Assembly: GCF_020179835.1 (NCBI RefSeq)
Contig: NZ_JAIUDA010000012.1
Location: 1 to 64,000, forward strand
Source: Pantoea sp. alder81
GTDB lineage: Bacteria > Pseudomonadota > Gammaproteobacteria > Enterobacterales > Enterobacteriaceae
Direction of reading: 5' to 3'
DNA length: 64,000 bases
Shown here: positions 34,445 through 43,375 of the stretch, piece by piece
Position numbering within the stretch: position 1 is the stretch's first letter
Layout of the letters: each line of letters begins with the position of its first letter
Program-made: the position numbers and the translations under genes
Notes under the pieces: model-generated
Database searches by the model: none
The model's input: only the letters and a program-made list of their open reading frames with translations
What the model was told of the DNA's origin: nothing

Positions 34445-35630
34445 TCGCCTGCTTGCCGCTCTCGGGATGACGTGAGAGCGGCCACCAGCACAGCAGCATC
34501 ACCAGTGACGTGACAAACATCAGCATGCCAAGGCTCGACTGATCGTGCTGCGGCATCAGCGCCGACAGCCAGGCAATTACGCCAGAACCCAAATTCTGTA
34601 TGCCACCAATCAGTGCACCCGCACTTCCCGCTAACCATGCATACGGCTCCATCGCGCCGGACGTCGCCAGTGGGAACAGCATGCCAGCACCAAAGAAGAA
34701 TAGCGCGGCAGGCACCAGCAACGTCCAGATATTCATCACGCTGAACCATGCCGGAATCCACATCAGCAGACCCGCCAGCAAGCAGCTGTTCACGCCGTAC
34801 CACATCAGCGTATGCCAGGATTTCTGCTCACGCCCGGCAAACCACGCACCAAAGAACGCTGCAGGAATCGGCAAGATAAACAGGATGCTGACGGTCAAAC
34901 CATCCAGACCAAGCACGCCGCCCATCAGCACGCCACAGCTGGCTTCAAATACCGCAATACCCGCCAGTGCGCCTATCAGCAGGAAGAGATAACGCACAAA
35001 ATTGCCGTCGCTCAGCAAGGTGGCATAACGACGCAGGAACGGCGTAACGGGCGTATCCACCGGGCGCGTTTCCGGCAGCCAGCGTGCCATCGAAGCGGTC
35101 ACGCCCACACACAGCAGTAGCAGAAAAGCAAAACAGGCGTGCCAGCCAAACAGATGGGTCAGCAGTGCACCTATTACCGGTGCCAGCAGCGGGCTCACCA
35201 GAATCCCCATATTCAGCAGGCTATTGGCCTGACGCAAGGCGATACCGGAATAGAGATCGCGCGGCATAGTGCGAGCCATAACACCCGCGACACCAGTACC
35301 CAAACCCTGTACCGCAGTGCCCAGTACCAAAATATGCAGTGATGGCGCGAACATAGCGATCACTGCCCCCACGGCAAAGATCGACATACCGATAAGGATC
35401 ACCGGACGGCGACCAAAACTGTCCGACAGCGGACCGTAGATCAGCTGCGATCCGCCATAGGTCATCAGATAAGCGGCCATCACCTGCTGCATGGAGCCAC
35501 TGCGCACATTGAGTGCTTCCGCCATGTCTGTCATCGCCGGCACATAAATGGTTTGCGCCATCTGCCCGACCGCCACCAGCACGATCAGCATGAATAACAG
35601 GAAGCGGTTTTGCGTTTTATTCGTCAACAT
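34434..35630 (-). CDS. emrD: Multidrug efflux transporter EmrD (major facilitator superfamily)
   Basis: EmrD is an inner-membrane proton-driven exporter of hydrophobic compounds. The 398-residue protein has 12 predicted helices, MFS motif A YGPLSDSFGRRPVIL near 67-81, the drug/H+ antiporter segment SLLNMGILVSPLLAPVIG, and ILPIPAAFFGAWFAGR and TLLVPAALFFFGAGMLFPLATSGAMEP matching E. coli EmrD closely. The start MLTNKTQNRF at 35630 is preferred over two upstream in-frame codons. In E. coli emrD is not next to fpr, so this placement differs. Confidence 0.92.
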   Translation of the reverse strand: MLTNKTQNRFLLFMLIVLVAVGQMAQTIYVPAMTDMAEALNVRSGSMQQVMAAYLMTYGGSQLIYGPLSDSFGRRPVILIGMSIFAVGAVIAMFAPSLHILVLGTAVQGLGTGVAGVMARTMPRDLYSGIALRQANSLLNMGILVSPLLAPVIGALLTHLFGWHACFAFLLLLCVGVTASMARWLPETRPVDTPVTPFLRRYATLLSDGNFVRYLFLLIGALAGIAVFEASCGVLMGGVLGLDGLTVSILFILPIPAAFFGAWFAGREQKSWHTLMWYGVNSCLLAGLLMWIPAWFSVMNIWTLLVPAALFFFGAGMLFPLATSGAMEPYAWLAGSAGALIGGIQNLGSGVIAWLSALMPQHDQSSLGMLMFVTSLVMLLCWWPLSRHPESGKQAITG

Positions 35631-35920
35631 GGAACAAAATGTCTGCCTGAGAAACAAAATAAAAGCAGCACTAAAAAAGGCTGCCGGGGATTTATGGCGG
35701 CAAAAATATCAGGATTCAGTGACAAATCGAGAGGCGAGCGCAAAGCGAGTGCGTCGGGGGTGTCAAGATTACGTACCGGGTCGTAACCCGACCGCTACAG
35801 TTGATAGGGAGTGCGCACCATTTGTCGCTGAGAGCCCTTTACCCATCGCAGGACTGGAAATCTGTTGGATGGCTGGCGATGATAATCACATGCCTGAATA
35901 ATCAACAAAAAGGAGCGACC

Positions 35921-36667
35921 ATGGCAGAGTGGATCAATGCGGAAGTGAAAGAAGTGAAAAACTGGACCGATGCACTGTTCAGCCTGCGCGTTACCGCGCC
36001 GATTGATACCTTTACCGCCGGGCAGTTTGCCAAACTGGCGCTGGAAATTGATGGTGAGCGCGTGCAACGCGCCTATTCGTATGTGAATGCACCGCACGAT
36101 CCCTTACTGGAGTTCTATCTGGTCACGGTGCCTGAGGGTAAACTCAGCCCACGTTTGCAGGCATTGCAGCCCGGCGATCAGGTGATGGTAACCAAAGAAG
36201 CCGCCGGTTTCTTTGTACTTGATGAAATTCCCGACTGCAGCACGCTGTGGATGCTGGCTACCGGCACGGCGATCGGTCCTTATTTATCGATTCTGCAACA
36301 GGGCGAAGATTTAGATAGGTTCGATAACATTGTGCTGGTGCATGCGGCACGTTTCGCCGATGACCTGAGCTTCCTGCCGTTAATGCAGCAGCTGCAACAG
36401 CGTTATCAGGGCAAATTACATATCCAGACGGTGGTGAGTCGCGAACAGATCGCCGGTTCACTACACGGTCGTGTTCCGCAGCTGATAGAGAGCGGTGAGC
36501 TTGAACGTGCAGTGGGTTTGCCGATGACCGCTGACACCAGCCACGTGATGCTGTGTGGCAACCCGCAAATGGTGCGTGATACCCAGCAATTGCTGAAAGA
36601 TACGCGTGAGATGCGTAAACATTTCAAACGCAAACCCGGGCACATGACAAGCGAGCATTACTGGTAA
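35921..36667 (+). CDS. fpr: Ferredoxin/flavodoxin-NADP+ reductase
   Basis: Fpr passes electrons between NADPH and flavodoxin or ferredoxin, supporting anaerobic enzyme activation and oxidative-stress repair. The 248-residue protein has the FAD-binding QRAYSYVNAP (about 50-59), the NADP-binding LATGTAIGPYLSIL (about 110-123) and the conserved C-terminus EHYW with the terminal Trp stacking on FAD. The start MAEWINAEV at 35921 follows a perfect AGGAG; the open frame from 35801 is upstream leader. It is regulated by SoxS in E. coli; no confident sox box was seen here. Confidence 0.97.
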   Translation: MAEWINAEVKEVKNWTDALFSLRVTAPIDTFTAGQFAKLALEIDGERVQRAYSYVNAPHDPLLEFYLVTVPEGKLSPRLQALQPGDQVMVTKEAAGFFVLDEIPDCSTLWMLATGTAIGPYLSILQQGEDLDRFDNIVLVHAARFADDLSFLPLMQQLQQRYQGKLHIQTVVSREQIAGSLHGRVPQLIESGELERAVGLPMTADTSHVMLCGNPQMVRDTQQLLKDTREMRKHFKRKPGHMTSEHYW

Positions 36668-36773
36668 TACGTATGCTGTGAAGAATGTCAGACTTTTCCC
36701 AGTGCGGGTTTTGACATTGATCGGTAAAAACCGTTCTAATCGTGGGCTAAGTGAATGATTTAGGGCCGAAGCA

Positions 36774-37364
36774 ATGAAGAACCTGCCAGTCGCGCTGCTG
36801 TTTAGCCTCGCACTGACATTTCCCGCCTGGGCGGAGGATGCACCTTCGCAGGATCGCAGCGATCATCTGCCTGCTGCACCCTATTTGCTGGCGGGTGCGC
36901 CCACCTTTGATATGACCATCGCGCAATTCCGCGAGAAGTACAACGCGACGAATCCAGACCTGCCGTTGCTGGAGTATCGCGCGATAGATAATCGAGACGA
37001 TAAAAGCAACCTGACGCGCGCTGCCAGCAAGATCAACGAAACGCTTTATGCTTCTACTGCGCTGGAACAGGGCACCGGGAAAATCAAGACGCTGCAAATT
37101 ACCTGGCTGCCGGTTCCCGGCCCGGATATGAAAACTGCACAAGCACGCGCGATGGATTATATGACAGCATTACTGCGATTTTTCGTCCCGGGCTTGTCGC
37201 CTGCAGATGGGCGGAAAAAGCTGGATGCGCTGCTCAGCGCGGGCAAAGGCGCACGCTATTTTGCCAGTACGGAAGGCGCTTTGCGTTTCGTGGTCGCGGA
37301 CAACGGTGACAAGGGATTAACCTTCGCGGTCGAGCCAATAAAACTGGCGCTTGCGACCCCTTGA
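36774..37364 (+). CDS. yiiQ: DUF1454 family protein YiiQ, probably periplasmic
   Basis: The 196-residue protein has a signal peptide (MKNLPVALLFSLALTFPAWA) and matches E. coli YiiQ in APYLLAGAPTFD, NLTRAASKINE, LYASTALEQGTGKIK and TEGALRFVVADNGDKGLTFAVEPIKLAL. The function is unknown. Its place between fpr and tpiA is conserved with E. coli, though the yiiR, yiiS and uspD genes found there are missing here. Confidence 0.93.
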   Translation: MKNLPVALLFSLALTFPAWAEDAPSQDRSDHLPAAPYLLAGAPTFDMTIAQFREKYNATNPDLPLLEYRAIDNRDDKSNLTRAASKINETLYASTALEQGTGKIKTLQITWLPVPGPDMKTAQARAMDYMTALLRFFVPGLSPADGRKKLDALLSAGKGARYFASTEGALRFVVADNGDKGLTFAVEPIKLALATP

Positions 37365-37484
37365 TCACAGCGGCAAAAATGACGAAAAGCAAAGCCAGCG
37401 ACTCGTTTGATCTCTATACTGTTTGGCAGACATCGCTGCCCGATGGCAGCGCTATTTCATGAATCGCGTTATGCGGAGGAAAGA

Positions 37485-38252
37485 ATGCGACATCCACTGG
37501 TTATGGGTAACTGGAAACTGAATGGCAGCAAGCACATGGCAGGCGAGCTGATTGAAGGTCTGCGCAAAGAGCTGTCTGGTGTTGAAGGTTGTGGCGTAGC
37601 AATCGCTCCACCAACTATCTATCTTGACCTGGCAAAACACGCCGTCTCCGGCAGCCACATTGCCCTGGGCGCGCAGAACGTAGACGTTAACCTGTCTGGT
37701 GCGTTCACCGGTGAAACCTCCGCAGAAATGCTGAAAGACGTTGGCGCGAAATACATCATCATCGGCCATTCTGAGCGTCGTACCTACCACAACGAAAGCG
37801 ACGAGTTCATCGCTAAGAAATTTGCTGTGCTGAAAGCCGCTGGCCTGGTGCCAGTGCTGTGCATCGGTGAAACCGATGCAGAGAACGAAGCGGGCAAAAC
37901 TGAAGAAGTGTGCGCACGCCAGATCGACGCCGTGCTGGAAACTCAGGGTGCTGCCGCGTTCGAAGGCGTGGTTATTGCTTATGAGCCAGTCTGGGCAATC
38001 GGTACCGGCAAATCAGCGACACCTGCGCAGGCACAGGCCGTGCATAAATTCATTCGTGATCATATCGCGAAGAAAGATGCGGCGATTGCTCAGCAAGTCA
38101 TCATTCAGTACGGCGGTTCTGTTAACGACAAAAATGCCGCAGAGCTGTTCACTCAGCCTGACATCGATGGCGCGCTGGTTGGCGGTGCTTCACTGAAAGC
38201 CGATGCGTTCGCGGTGATCGTGAAAGCAGCTGCAGCAGCGAAAAACGCCTAA
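37485..38252 (+). CDS. tpiA: Triosephosphate isomerase
   Basis: TpiA interconverts dihydroxyacetone phosphate and glyceraldehyde-3-phosphate. The 255-residue barrel has GNWKLNGS (catalytic Lys near 11), IIGHSERR (catalytic His near 95), the AYEPVWAIGTGKSATPAQA loop with catalytic Glu near 167, and the phosphate-binding QYGGSVN. The start MRHPLVMGNWK at 37485 has GGAGGA just upstream. Close to pfkA and glpFKX, it links glycerol use to glycolysis. A strong terminator follows. Confidence 0.98.
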   Translation: MRHPLVMGNWKLNGSKHMAGELIEGLRKELSGVEGCGVAIAPPTIYLDLAKHAVSGSHIALGAQNVDVNLSGAFTGETSAEMLKDVGAKYIIIGHSERRTYHNESDEFIAKKFAVLKAAGLVPVLCIGETDAENEAGKTEEVCARQIDAVLETQGAAAFEGVVIAYEPVWAIGTGKSATPAQAQAVHKFIRDHIAKKDAAIAQQVIIQYGGSVNDKNAAELFTQPDIDGALVGGASLKADAFAVIVKAAAAAKNA

Positions 38253-38269
38253 GTTTTTCGGCGTGGGAT

Positions 38270-38296
38270 AAGGCGGCTGATAAGCCGCCTTTTTTA
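38270..38296 (+). terminator. tpiA terminator
   Basis: AAGGCGGCT and AGCCGCCTT pair around GATA and are followed by a T tract, 17 bases after the tpiA stop. Confidence 0.88.
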
Positions 38297-38415
38297 TTGT
38301 CAGAGATCCGTACTGAGACATGTAACTCATACTGAGTAAGATGTGATGAAACAGTTCTGGAAACACACCCAGCGTGCTTATACGTTTCATTGAAGCTTTA
38401 TATTGGAAGCCATGA

Positions 38416-39174
38416 TTAATGGTTCAAAATCTGGCATTGATGATCCTGCAACTCCTCAGCAGAACCACTGTTTAGCATCAACCAATTACGCTCCAGCGCC
38501 AGCAGTGCTAAACGCCCATCCGGCAATGCCGTCAGCGCCATCCCATATTTCCCCATCTCGCTGCGCGCATCAGGCACTTCAGTCGCCAGACGGATAAAGG
38601 CACTTTGCTGCGCCAGTTCAGCCGTCGACAGTGTACGAATCAAATAGCGATGTTTGCGCAGCGTGGCTGGCTGCCACTGTTCATTTAGCCCAGGGCTCAA
38701 CGCATCAAGCCGCTGGCGCACATCGGGTCGAAGACAAGATATGTGGATATGGAGCTGATTCTGCGTGCGACCATATTGCGCATTAATCGCCAGCGACAAA
38801 GCGCTGTCAGCAATCGGTGTACCACGTTTTTTCTCTAACAGACTACGTTGCTGCCAGGCATCGGCAAACAGATTGGGCGTGGTAGGTTCAAGGATTATCG
38901 GGCTTTCCATGCCGGTGATTTTCTCAATTGGCATCAGCAAATACTGCAAAGGCCCGTTAAGATCTTTCAACGTGACATAGCCCTGTGACGTATTCACCTG
39001 CTGGCAAGGGGCGGGATTGCCGCTCTTCGCAAGATTGGGCACGCACTTTTCACTGATGATCTGCCACAGCGCATTGGAGTTTTTCTGGAAGTGGAAGGCG
39101 CTGATAATCAGTCCGACAATCAGCACCAGCAGTAAAACGGTTAGCAACTTCAGGGTGCGACGACTTCCCTGCAT
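38416..39174 (-). CDS. cdh: CDP-diacylglycerol pyrophosphatase
   Basis: Cdh hydrolyses CDP-diacylglycerol to CMP and phosphatidate at the inner membrane. The 252-residue protein has one N-terminal membrane anchor (LKLLTVLLLVLIVGLIISAF, about residues 9-28) and a HIT-like site HIHISC with its spaced histidines near 140, within QNQLHIHISCLRPDV. Similarity to E. coli Cdh is high in YVTLKDLNGPLQYLLMP and EVPDARSEMGKYGMAL. The start at 39174 has GAGGAA upstream on the minus strand; two upstream ATG codons are less well placed. Confidence 0.93.
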   Translation of the reverse strand: MQGSRRTLKLLTVLLLVLIVGLIISAFHFQKNSNALWQIISEKCVPNLAKSGNPAPCQQVNTSQGYVTLKDLNGPLQYLLMPIEKITGMESPIILEPTTPNLFADAWQQRSLLEKKRGTPIADSALSLAINAQYGRTQNQLHIHISCLRPDVRQRLDALSPGLNEQWQPATLRKHRYLIRTLSTAELAQQSAFIRLATEVPDARSEMGKYGMALTALPDGRLALLALERNWLMLNSGSAEELQDHQCQILNH

Positions 39175-39256
39175 GGCCGAATTCCTCTGTTCATCACCTG
39201 CCAGCATCCTCGCCTGCCGCCTGGGCAAAGTCACGGACTTTTACTGCTCTACAATG

Positions 39257-39289
39257 CAAAACGGCCAGCACAAGGCTGACCGTTTCATT
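39257..39289. terminator. Terminator downstream of sbp
   Basis: AAACGGCCAGC (39259-39269) pairs with GCTGACCGTTT (39275-39285) with one mismatch. T-rich sequence follows on both strands, so it can end sbp on the minus strand. Confidence 0.7.
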
Positions 39290-39304
39290 TTAATGACGGT
39301 GAGA

Positions 39305-40294
39305 TTAAGGCTTCATCACCTGGTCGTAGCTACCACCATCGGCGAAGTGCGCTTTTTGCGCTTGTGTCCAGCCACCGAACTTGCTGTCGATAGTGAACAG
39401 TTTCACCGCCGCAAAGGTGCTGGCGAACTTCTTCGCCACTTCAGGATCGCGCGGACGATAGAAGTTTTCCGCTGCAATCGTCTGGCCTTCTGGCGAGTAG
39501 AGATACTTCAGATAATCTTCGGCGACTTTACGTGTGCCCTGCTCATCTACGACTTTATCGACCACGGATACGGTAGGTTCCGCCAGAATCGATTCGCTTG
39601 GCGTGACGATTTCAAACTTGTCTTTACCCAGCTTGTTCACCGCCAGATACGCTTCGTTTTCCCAGGCAATCAGCACATCACCAATACCACGCTCTACGAA
39701 GGTGTTGGTGGCGCCACGTGCACCCGAATCCTGCACTTCTACGTTCTTGAACAGCGCCTTCACATACGCAAGCGCTTTGGCCTGGTCGCCGTTGTTCTGA
39801 TCCAGTGCCCAGCCCCATGCGGCCAGATAGTTCCAGCGTGCGCCACCTGAGGTTTTCGGATTCGGCGTGATCACCGATACGCCAGGTTTAATCAAATCAT
39901 TCCAATCATGGATACCCTTCGGGTTGCCCTTACGAACCAGGAACACGATGGTGGAAGTGTAAGGTGCAGAGTTATCTGGCAGACGTTTAATCCAGTTTTT
40001 ATCAATACGACCACGGTCAGCAATTGCATCCACGTCAGACTGCAGCGCCAGGGTCACAACATCAGCACGAATGCCGTTGATCACAGAGGTCGCCTGCTTA
40101 CCTGAACCGCCATGGGACTGGCGAATGACTACGTTATCGCCCGTTTCCTGCTTGTAGTGTGCGCTGAACGCTTTGTTGTATTGCTCATACAGCTCACGCG
40201 TTGGATCGTAAGAAACGTTTAACAGCTGGATATCCTTTGCCAAAACACTGGTGGAAGCCAGTAACAGGGTGACACCAATACTCCACTTGTTCAT
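39305..40294 (-). CDS. sbp: Periplasmic sulfate-binding protein
   Basis: Sbp captures sulfate for the CysTWA ABC importer. The 329-residue protein has a signal peptide (MNKWSIGVTLLLASTSVLA, then KDIQLLNVSYDPTRELYEQ). The sulfate-binding loops SHGGSGKQATSVI, NSAPYTSTIVFLVRKGNP, PKTSGGARWNYLAAWG and DSGARGATNTFVERG are intact. It has the same length as, and is near-identical to, E. coli Sbp. It stands alone next to pfkA, as in E. coli; CysB control would be expected but no site is claimed. Confidence 0.97.
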   Translation of the reverse strand: MNKWSIGVTLLLASTSVLAKDIQLLNVSYDPTRELYEQYNKAFSAHYKQETGDNVVIRQSHGGSGKQATSVINGIRADVVTLALQSDVDAIADRGRIDKNWIKRLPDNSAPYTSTIVFLVRKGNPKGIHDWNDLIKPGVSVITPNPKTSGGARWNYLAAWGWALDQNNGDQAKALAYVKALFKNVEVQDSGARGATNTFVERGIGDVLIAWENEAYLAVNKLGKDKFEIVTPSESILAEPTVSVVDKVVDEQGTRKVAEDYLKYLYSPEGQTIAAENFYRPRDPEVAKKFASTFAAVKLFTIDSKFGGWTQAQKAHFADGGSYDQVMKP

Positions 40295-40404
40295 TGCTTG
40301 CTCTCCCGAGGTCGTTATAGAACAAGACTGACATAAACCAATCCATAGATTAAAGAATTAAAAATCAGTGTTTATAACTGGAGAGAATATAGGCAGGAAT
40401 AAAA

Positions 40405-40428
40405 AAGGCGCGGATGATCTCGCGCCTT
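40405..40428 (-). terminator. pfkA terminator
   Basis: The 8-bp stem AAGGCGCG with CGCGCCTT runs into TTTTATTCC on the minus strand, 12 bases beyond the pfkA stop. Confidence 0.85.
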
Positions 40429-40440
40429 GATGCAGATTGA

Positions 40441-41403
40441 TTAGTAAAGTTTTTTCGCGGTATCCAGCCAGTCGCGTTTAAACGGACGCTTCATGTTCTC
40501 AATGGCGTCGACGATGTCGTGATGCACCATCTTCTCATTCTGAATCCCGACACAACGACCGCCGTAGCCCTGCAACAGCAGTTCGATGGAGTAGGCACCC
40601 ATGCGCGAAGCCAGAATACGGTCGTAAGCACATGGCGCACCGCCACGCTGAATATGACCGAGGACAGTGGCACGCGTTTCGCGTTTGGTTTCTGCTTCGA
40701 TGTAATGCGCCAAATCGTCGATATCACAGATGTGTTCTGTGATGGCCACAATGGCGTGTTTTTTACCTTTCGCGATACCGGCTTTGATCTCTTCGACCAG
40801 TTCTTCACGGGTATAAGGAATTTCCGGCAGCACGATGAATTCACAACCACCGGCGATAGAAGCAGCAAGAGTCAAATCACCGCAGTAACGCCCCATCACT
40901 TCCACGATGGAGATGCGCTGATGCGAAGAAGAGGTATCGCGCAGACGGTCAATCGCTTCAACCACGGTTTCCAGTGCAGTGAAGTAACCGATGGTGTAAT
41001 CGGTACCGGCAACGTCGTTATCGATGGTGCCTGGCAGACCGATGCACGGGAAGCCCATTTCGGTCAGGCGCTTAGCACCCATATAAGAACCATCACCGCC
41101 AATAACCACTAGCGCATCAATACCGCGCTTCTTCATGTTTTCGATGGCAATCTGGCGAACTTCTTCGTTACGGAAATCCGGGAAGCGCGCAGAACCAAGG
41201 AAAGTGCCGCCGCGGTTGATCATGTCAGACACGCTGTAACGGTCGAGGTTGATCATACGGTCTTCATACAATCCCAGATAGCCGTCGTAGATACCAAAAA
41301 CTTCAAGGCCTTCACTCAGCGCGGAACGGACAACTCCGCGGATGGCTGCGTTCATGCCTGGGGCGTCACCGCCGCTGGTCAGTACTCCGATTTTTTTGAT
41401 CAT
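40441..41403 (-). CDS. pfkA: 6-Phosphofructokinase I
   Basis: PfkA commits fructose-6-phosphate to glycolysis using ATP. The 320-residue protein shows the ATP loop TSGGDAPGMNAAIRG (about 9-23), the GGDGSYMGAK nucleotide site (about 101-110), the catalytic TIDNDVAGTDYTIG with Asp near 127, and the effector-site residues KKHAIVAITEH. The start MIKKIGVLTSGG at 41403 matches E. coli. It is flanked by fieF and sbp, the conserved order. Confidence 0.98.
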   Translation of the reverse strand: MIKKIGVLTSGGDAPGMNAAIRGVVRSALSEGLEVFGIYDGYLGLYEDRMINLDRYSVSDMINRGGTFLGSARFPDFRNEEVRQIAIENMKKRGIDALVVIGGDGSYMGAKRLTEMGFPCIGLPGTIDNDVAGTDYTIGYFTALETVVEAIDRLRDTSSSHQRISIVEVMGRYCGDLTLAASIAGGCEFIVLPEIPYTREELVEEIKAGIAKGKKHAIVAITEHICDIDDLAHYIEAETKRETRATVLGHIQRGGAPCAYDRILASRMGAYSIELLLQGYGGRCVGIQNEKMVHHDIVDAIENMKRPFKRDWLDTAKKLY

Positions 41404-41610
41404 GACAACCTCTGGATTGTTCAAAACTAAGGATTATTCCTGCCTGCCGACCGGTGTAAACCCGCTCACGATCGTGCGGCTTAATAGTTGCAGATAGTAT
41501 ATCAAAGGCTTGATGCTGAATTGATTCAGGTCAGACAAGTTTTCGCTATTTTTTTACAGAGTTGTTAGCGTTACGTCATTTTTACAACGCAACACCATGA
41601 TATTTAAACG

Positions 41611-42513
41611 CTAAAACTGAAAAAAACCTTGCTGATTTTCCGGCACCACCGAACAGGGATCCTGATGGATGATAACGTCCGAACCGGGAAACTTAAGCCG
41701 AAGCGCTTGCTCAATCTGATCCGCTACCTGATGCGCCTGCACCAGCGGCAAATGGTCATCCATTTCCAGATGAAGCTGAATAAAACGGGTTGGCCCGGAC
41801 TGACGCGTACGCAGTGCATGGGCTCCGCGCACGCCTGGCCAATCGCTGACCAAATCGATAATCGCCTGCTTCTCTTCTTCCGGTAATGCACGGTCCAGCA
41901 AGGATTGCACCGCTTCGTAACCCATGCGCAAGGCGTTATAAAGGATGTACACCCCAATCCCCAGCGCAAAGAGTGCATCTGCCCGGACAAAACCATAGCT
42001 GCTTAATACCAATGCCACCAGGATCGCGCAGTTCATCACCACGTCAGATTGATAGTGCAGCATATCTGCGCGGATTGCCTGGCTGCGTGTCCTGCGAACC
42101 ACCCAGCGCTGAAATGACACCAGCAGCAGGGTGGAAAAAAGCGCGACCACGGTAACGACAATACCTACCAGCGGCGCACGCAATATATTGGGTGAGGCCA
42201 GATGCTGGATACCGGTGAGGAATAAAAACAGTGCTGAGCCGGAAATAAACATACTTTGCGCCAGTGCGGCGAGCGACTCCGCTTTACCGTGGCCGAAGGT
42301 GTGATCAGCATCCGCAGGCTGGAGTGAATAGCGCACCACCAGTAAGTTGGTGAGCGATGCGGCGATATCCACCAGCGAATCGACCAGGGCGGCCAACATA
42401 CTGACTGAGCCGGTCAGCCACCAGGCAAAAATCTTCACGATCAACAGTAATGTCGCCAGCGTCGTTGCCGCCAGTGCCGCACGGTTGACGAGTTTCGCGT
42501 AGGAGGGATCCAT
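41611..42513 (-). CDS. fieF: Ferrous-iron/zinc efflux pump FieF (cation diffusion facilitator)
   Basis: FieF (YiiP) exports Zn2+ and Fe2+ in exchange for protons. The 300-residue protein has six membrane helices. The transport-site residues are in LVDSLVDIAASL (Asp near 45 and 49) and in HYQSDVVMN (His and Asp near 153 and 157), followed by a C-terminal cytoplasmic dimer domain (SGPTRFIQLHLEMDDHLPL, DVIIHQDPC). The start at 42513 is preceded by TGAGG; an ATG four codons earlier is possible. It lies between pfkA and cpxP, as in E. coli. Confidence 0.95.
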   Translation of the reverse strand: MDPSYAKLVNRAALAATTLATLLLIVKIFAWWLTGSVSMLAALVDSLVDIAASLTNLLVVRYSLQPADADHTFGHGKAESLAALAQSMFISGSALFLFLTGIQHLASPNILRAPLVGIVVTVVALFSTLLLVSFQRWVVRRTRSQAIRADMLHYQSDVVMNCAILVALVLSSYGFVRADALFALGIGVYILYNALRMGYEAVQSLLDRALPEEEKQAIIDLVSDWPGVRGAHALRTRQSGPTRFIQLHLEMDDHLPLVQAHQVADQIEQALRLKFPGSDVIIHQDPCSVVPENQQGFFQF

Positions 42514-42642
42514 GCCATGCCTCATAGAAGCGTCCGCTTAGCGCAACGCCGTTAGTCACAGAATGGCTAAAGTTTATCATCGGCAGGCGTAAGCTGCGTG
42601 AATTGAATATTAAGGTGATGATGCAGCACAGGATTGGCAGAT

Positions 42643-42700
42643 AAAAAAAACCCCCGCATCATGCGGGGGAAGACAGGGATGGTGTCTATGGCAAGGAAAA
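42643..42700 (-). ncRNA. cpxQ: CpxQ small RNA (3' end of cpxP mRNA)
   Basis: CpxQ is an Hfq-dependent RNA cut by RNase E from the cpxP mRNA 3' end; in Salmonella it represses membrane-protein mRNAs under envelope stress. The 58-base segment here reads, on the minus strand, TTTTCCTTGCCATAGACACC at its 5' end, then the ATCCCTGTCTT single-stranded part and the terminator stem CCCCCGCAT with ATGCGGGGG and a run of eight T. Length and sequence agree with the known RNA, including the seed at the 5' end. It starts 13 bases after the cpxP stop. Confidence 0.92.
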
Positions 42701-42713
42701 CAGGGATACTATG

Positions 42714-43226
42714 TTACTGGTTACTGCTGGTACTACTCACTGCATGCAGCGGTGATGATGGCTGCAATCCGGAGAGCTGACGCATATCGTTAAGTCGCCG
42801 CTCATAATTCTTCTGCAATGTCGCTTGCTGTGCAGGCGTTAGCAGGTGATACATCTGGTTGCGAACCCGAGCCATCTCAACTTGCAGTTCTATCTGCGTA
42901 CGGGCTTGTTTCTCTGCCTGCTGTCGGATAGCCGATTCGTTAAATTTGTCTGCAATGACAAGGTCATGCATAGTTTCAATATCCTGAACGCTCATAACCG
43001 GGCGCTCATGTCGTGCTTGCTGCATCAGGTCTCGCATCTGTTGCCGCTGTTGTTCAGTCAGCTCAATGCCATCGAACATGTGGCTTTGCGGATTTTGCGT
43101 CATACTGCCTGTCGTCAATCCGCCGTTATGATGCATCTCGTCAATCGTCGTCGTGTCTGCTGCTTCTGCGCTGGCGTGACTGAGAACCATCGCTGAGGCA
43201 ATGACGACGGCGGTTAAGTAGCGCAT
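42714..43226 (-). CDS. cpxP: Periplasmic Cpx inhibitor and adaptor CpxP
   Basis: CpxP binds the CpxA sensor domain to keep it quiet and presents misfolded pilin-type proteins to DegP. The 170-residue protein has a signal peptide (MRYLTAVVIASAMVLSHASAEA) and the Spy/CpxP LTxxQ motifs LTEQQRQQMRDLMQQ (about 56-70) and LTPAQQATLQKNYERR (about 129-144). The Ser-rich C-terminus (SSPLHAVSSTSSNQ) is less conserved. It is divergent from cpxRA, with a perfect CpxR box between. Its 3' end yields CpxQ. Confidence 0.95.
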   Translation of the reverse strand: MRYLTAVVIASAMVLSHASAEAADTTTIDEMHHNGGLTTGSMTQNPQSHMFDGIELTEQQRQQMRDLMQQARHERPVMSVQDIETMHDLVIADKFNESAIRQQAEKQARTQIELQVEMARVRNQMYHLLTPAQQATLQKNYERRLNDMRQLSGLQPSSPLHAVSSTSSNQ

Positions 43227-43305
43227 CGTTTACTCCCAGTTCGTTCCGTTTTCGATTCAACGAGGACTAGTGTACGGCGATAGCTGCAAACATCCGTCAG
43301 GGGGT

Positions 43306-43320
43306 GTAAAACTACGTAAA
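43306..43320. promoter_or_regulatory. CpxR box between cpxP and cpxR
   Basis: GTAAA-ACTAC-GTAAA is an exact match to the CpxR consensus GTAAA(N5)GTAAA. It is positioned 80 bases from the cpxP start and 56 from the cpxR start, so it can serve cpxP activation and cpxRA autoregulation. Confidence 0.92.
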
Positions 43321-43375
43321 GCGTTGGATTGCAAGTCAAGGAACACGGTATTTTGCCTGCGGAGGGCAACAAAAA

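Noticed and set aside
39017..39850. 277-residue open frame on the plus strand across cdh and sbp
   Set aside because: It is antisense to the well-supported cdh and sbp genes and shows no family motif; the open frame is a by-product of their codon use.
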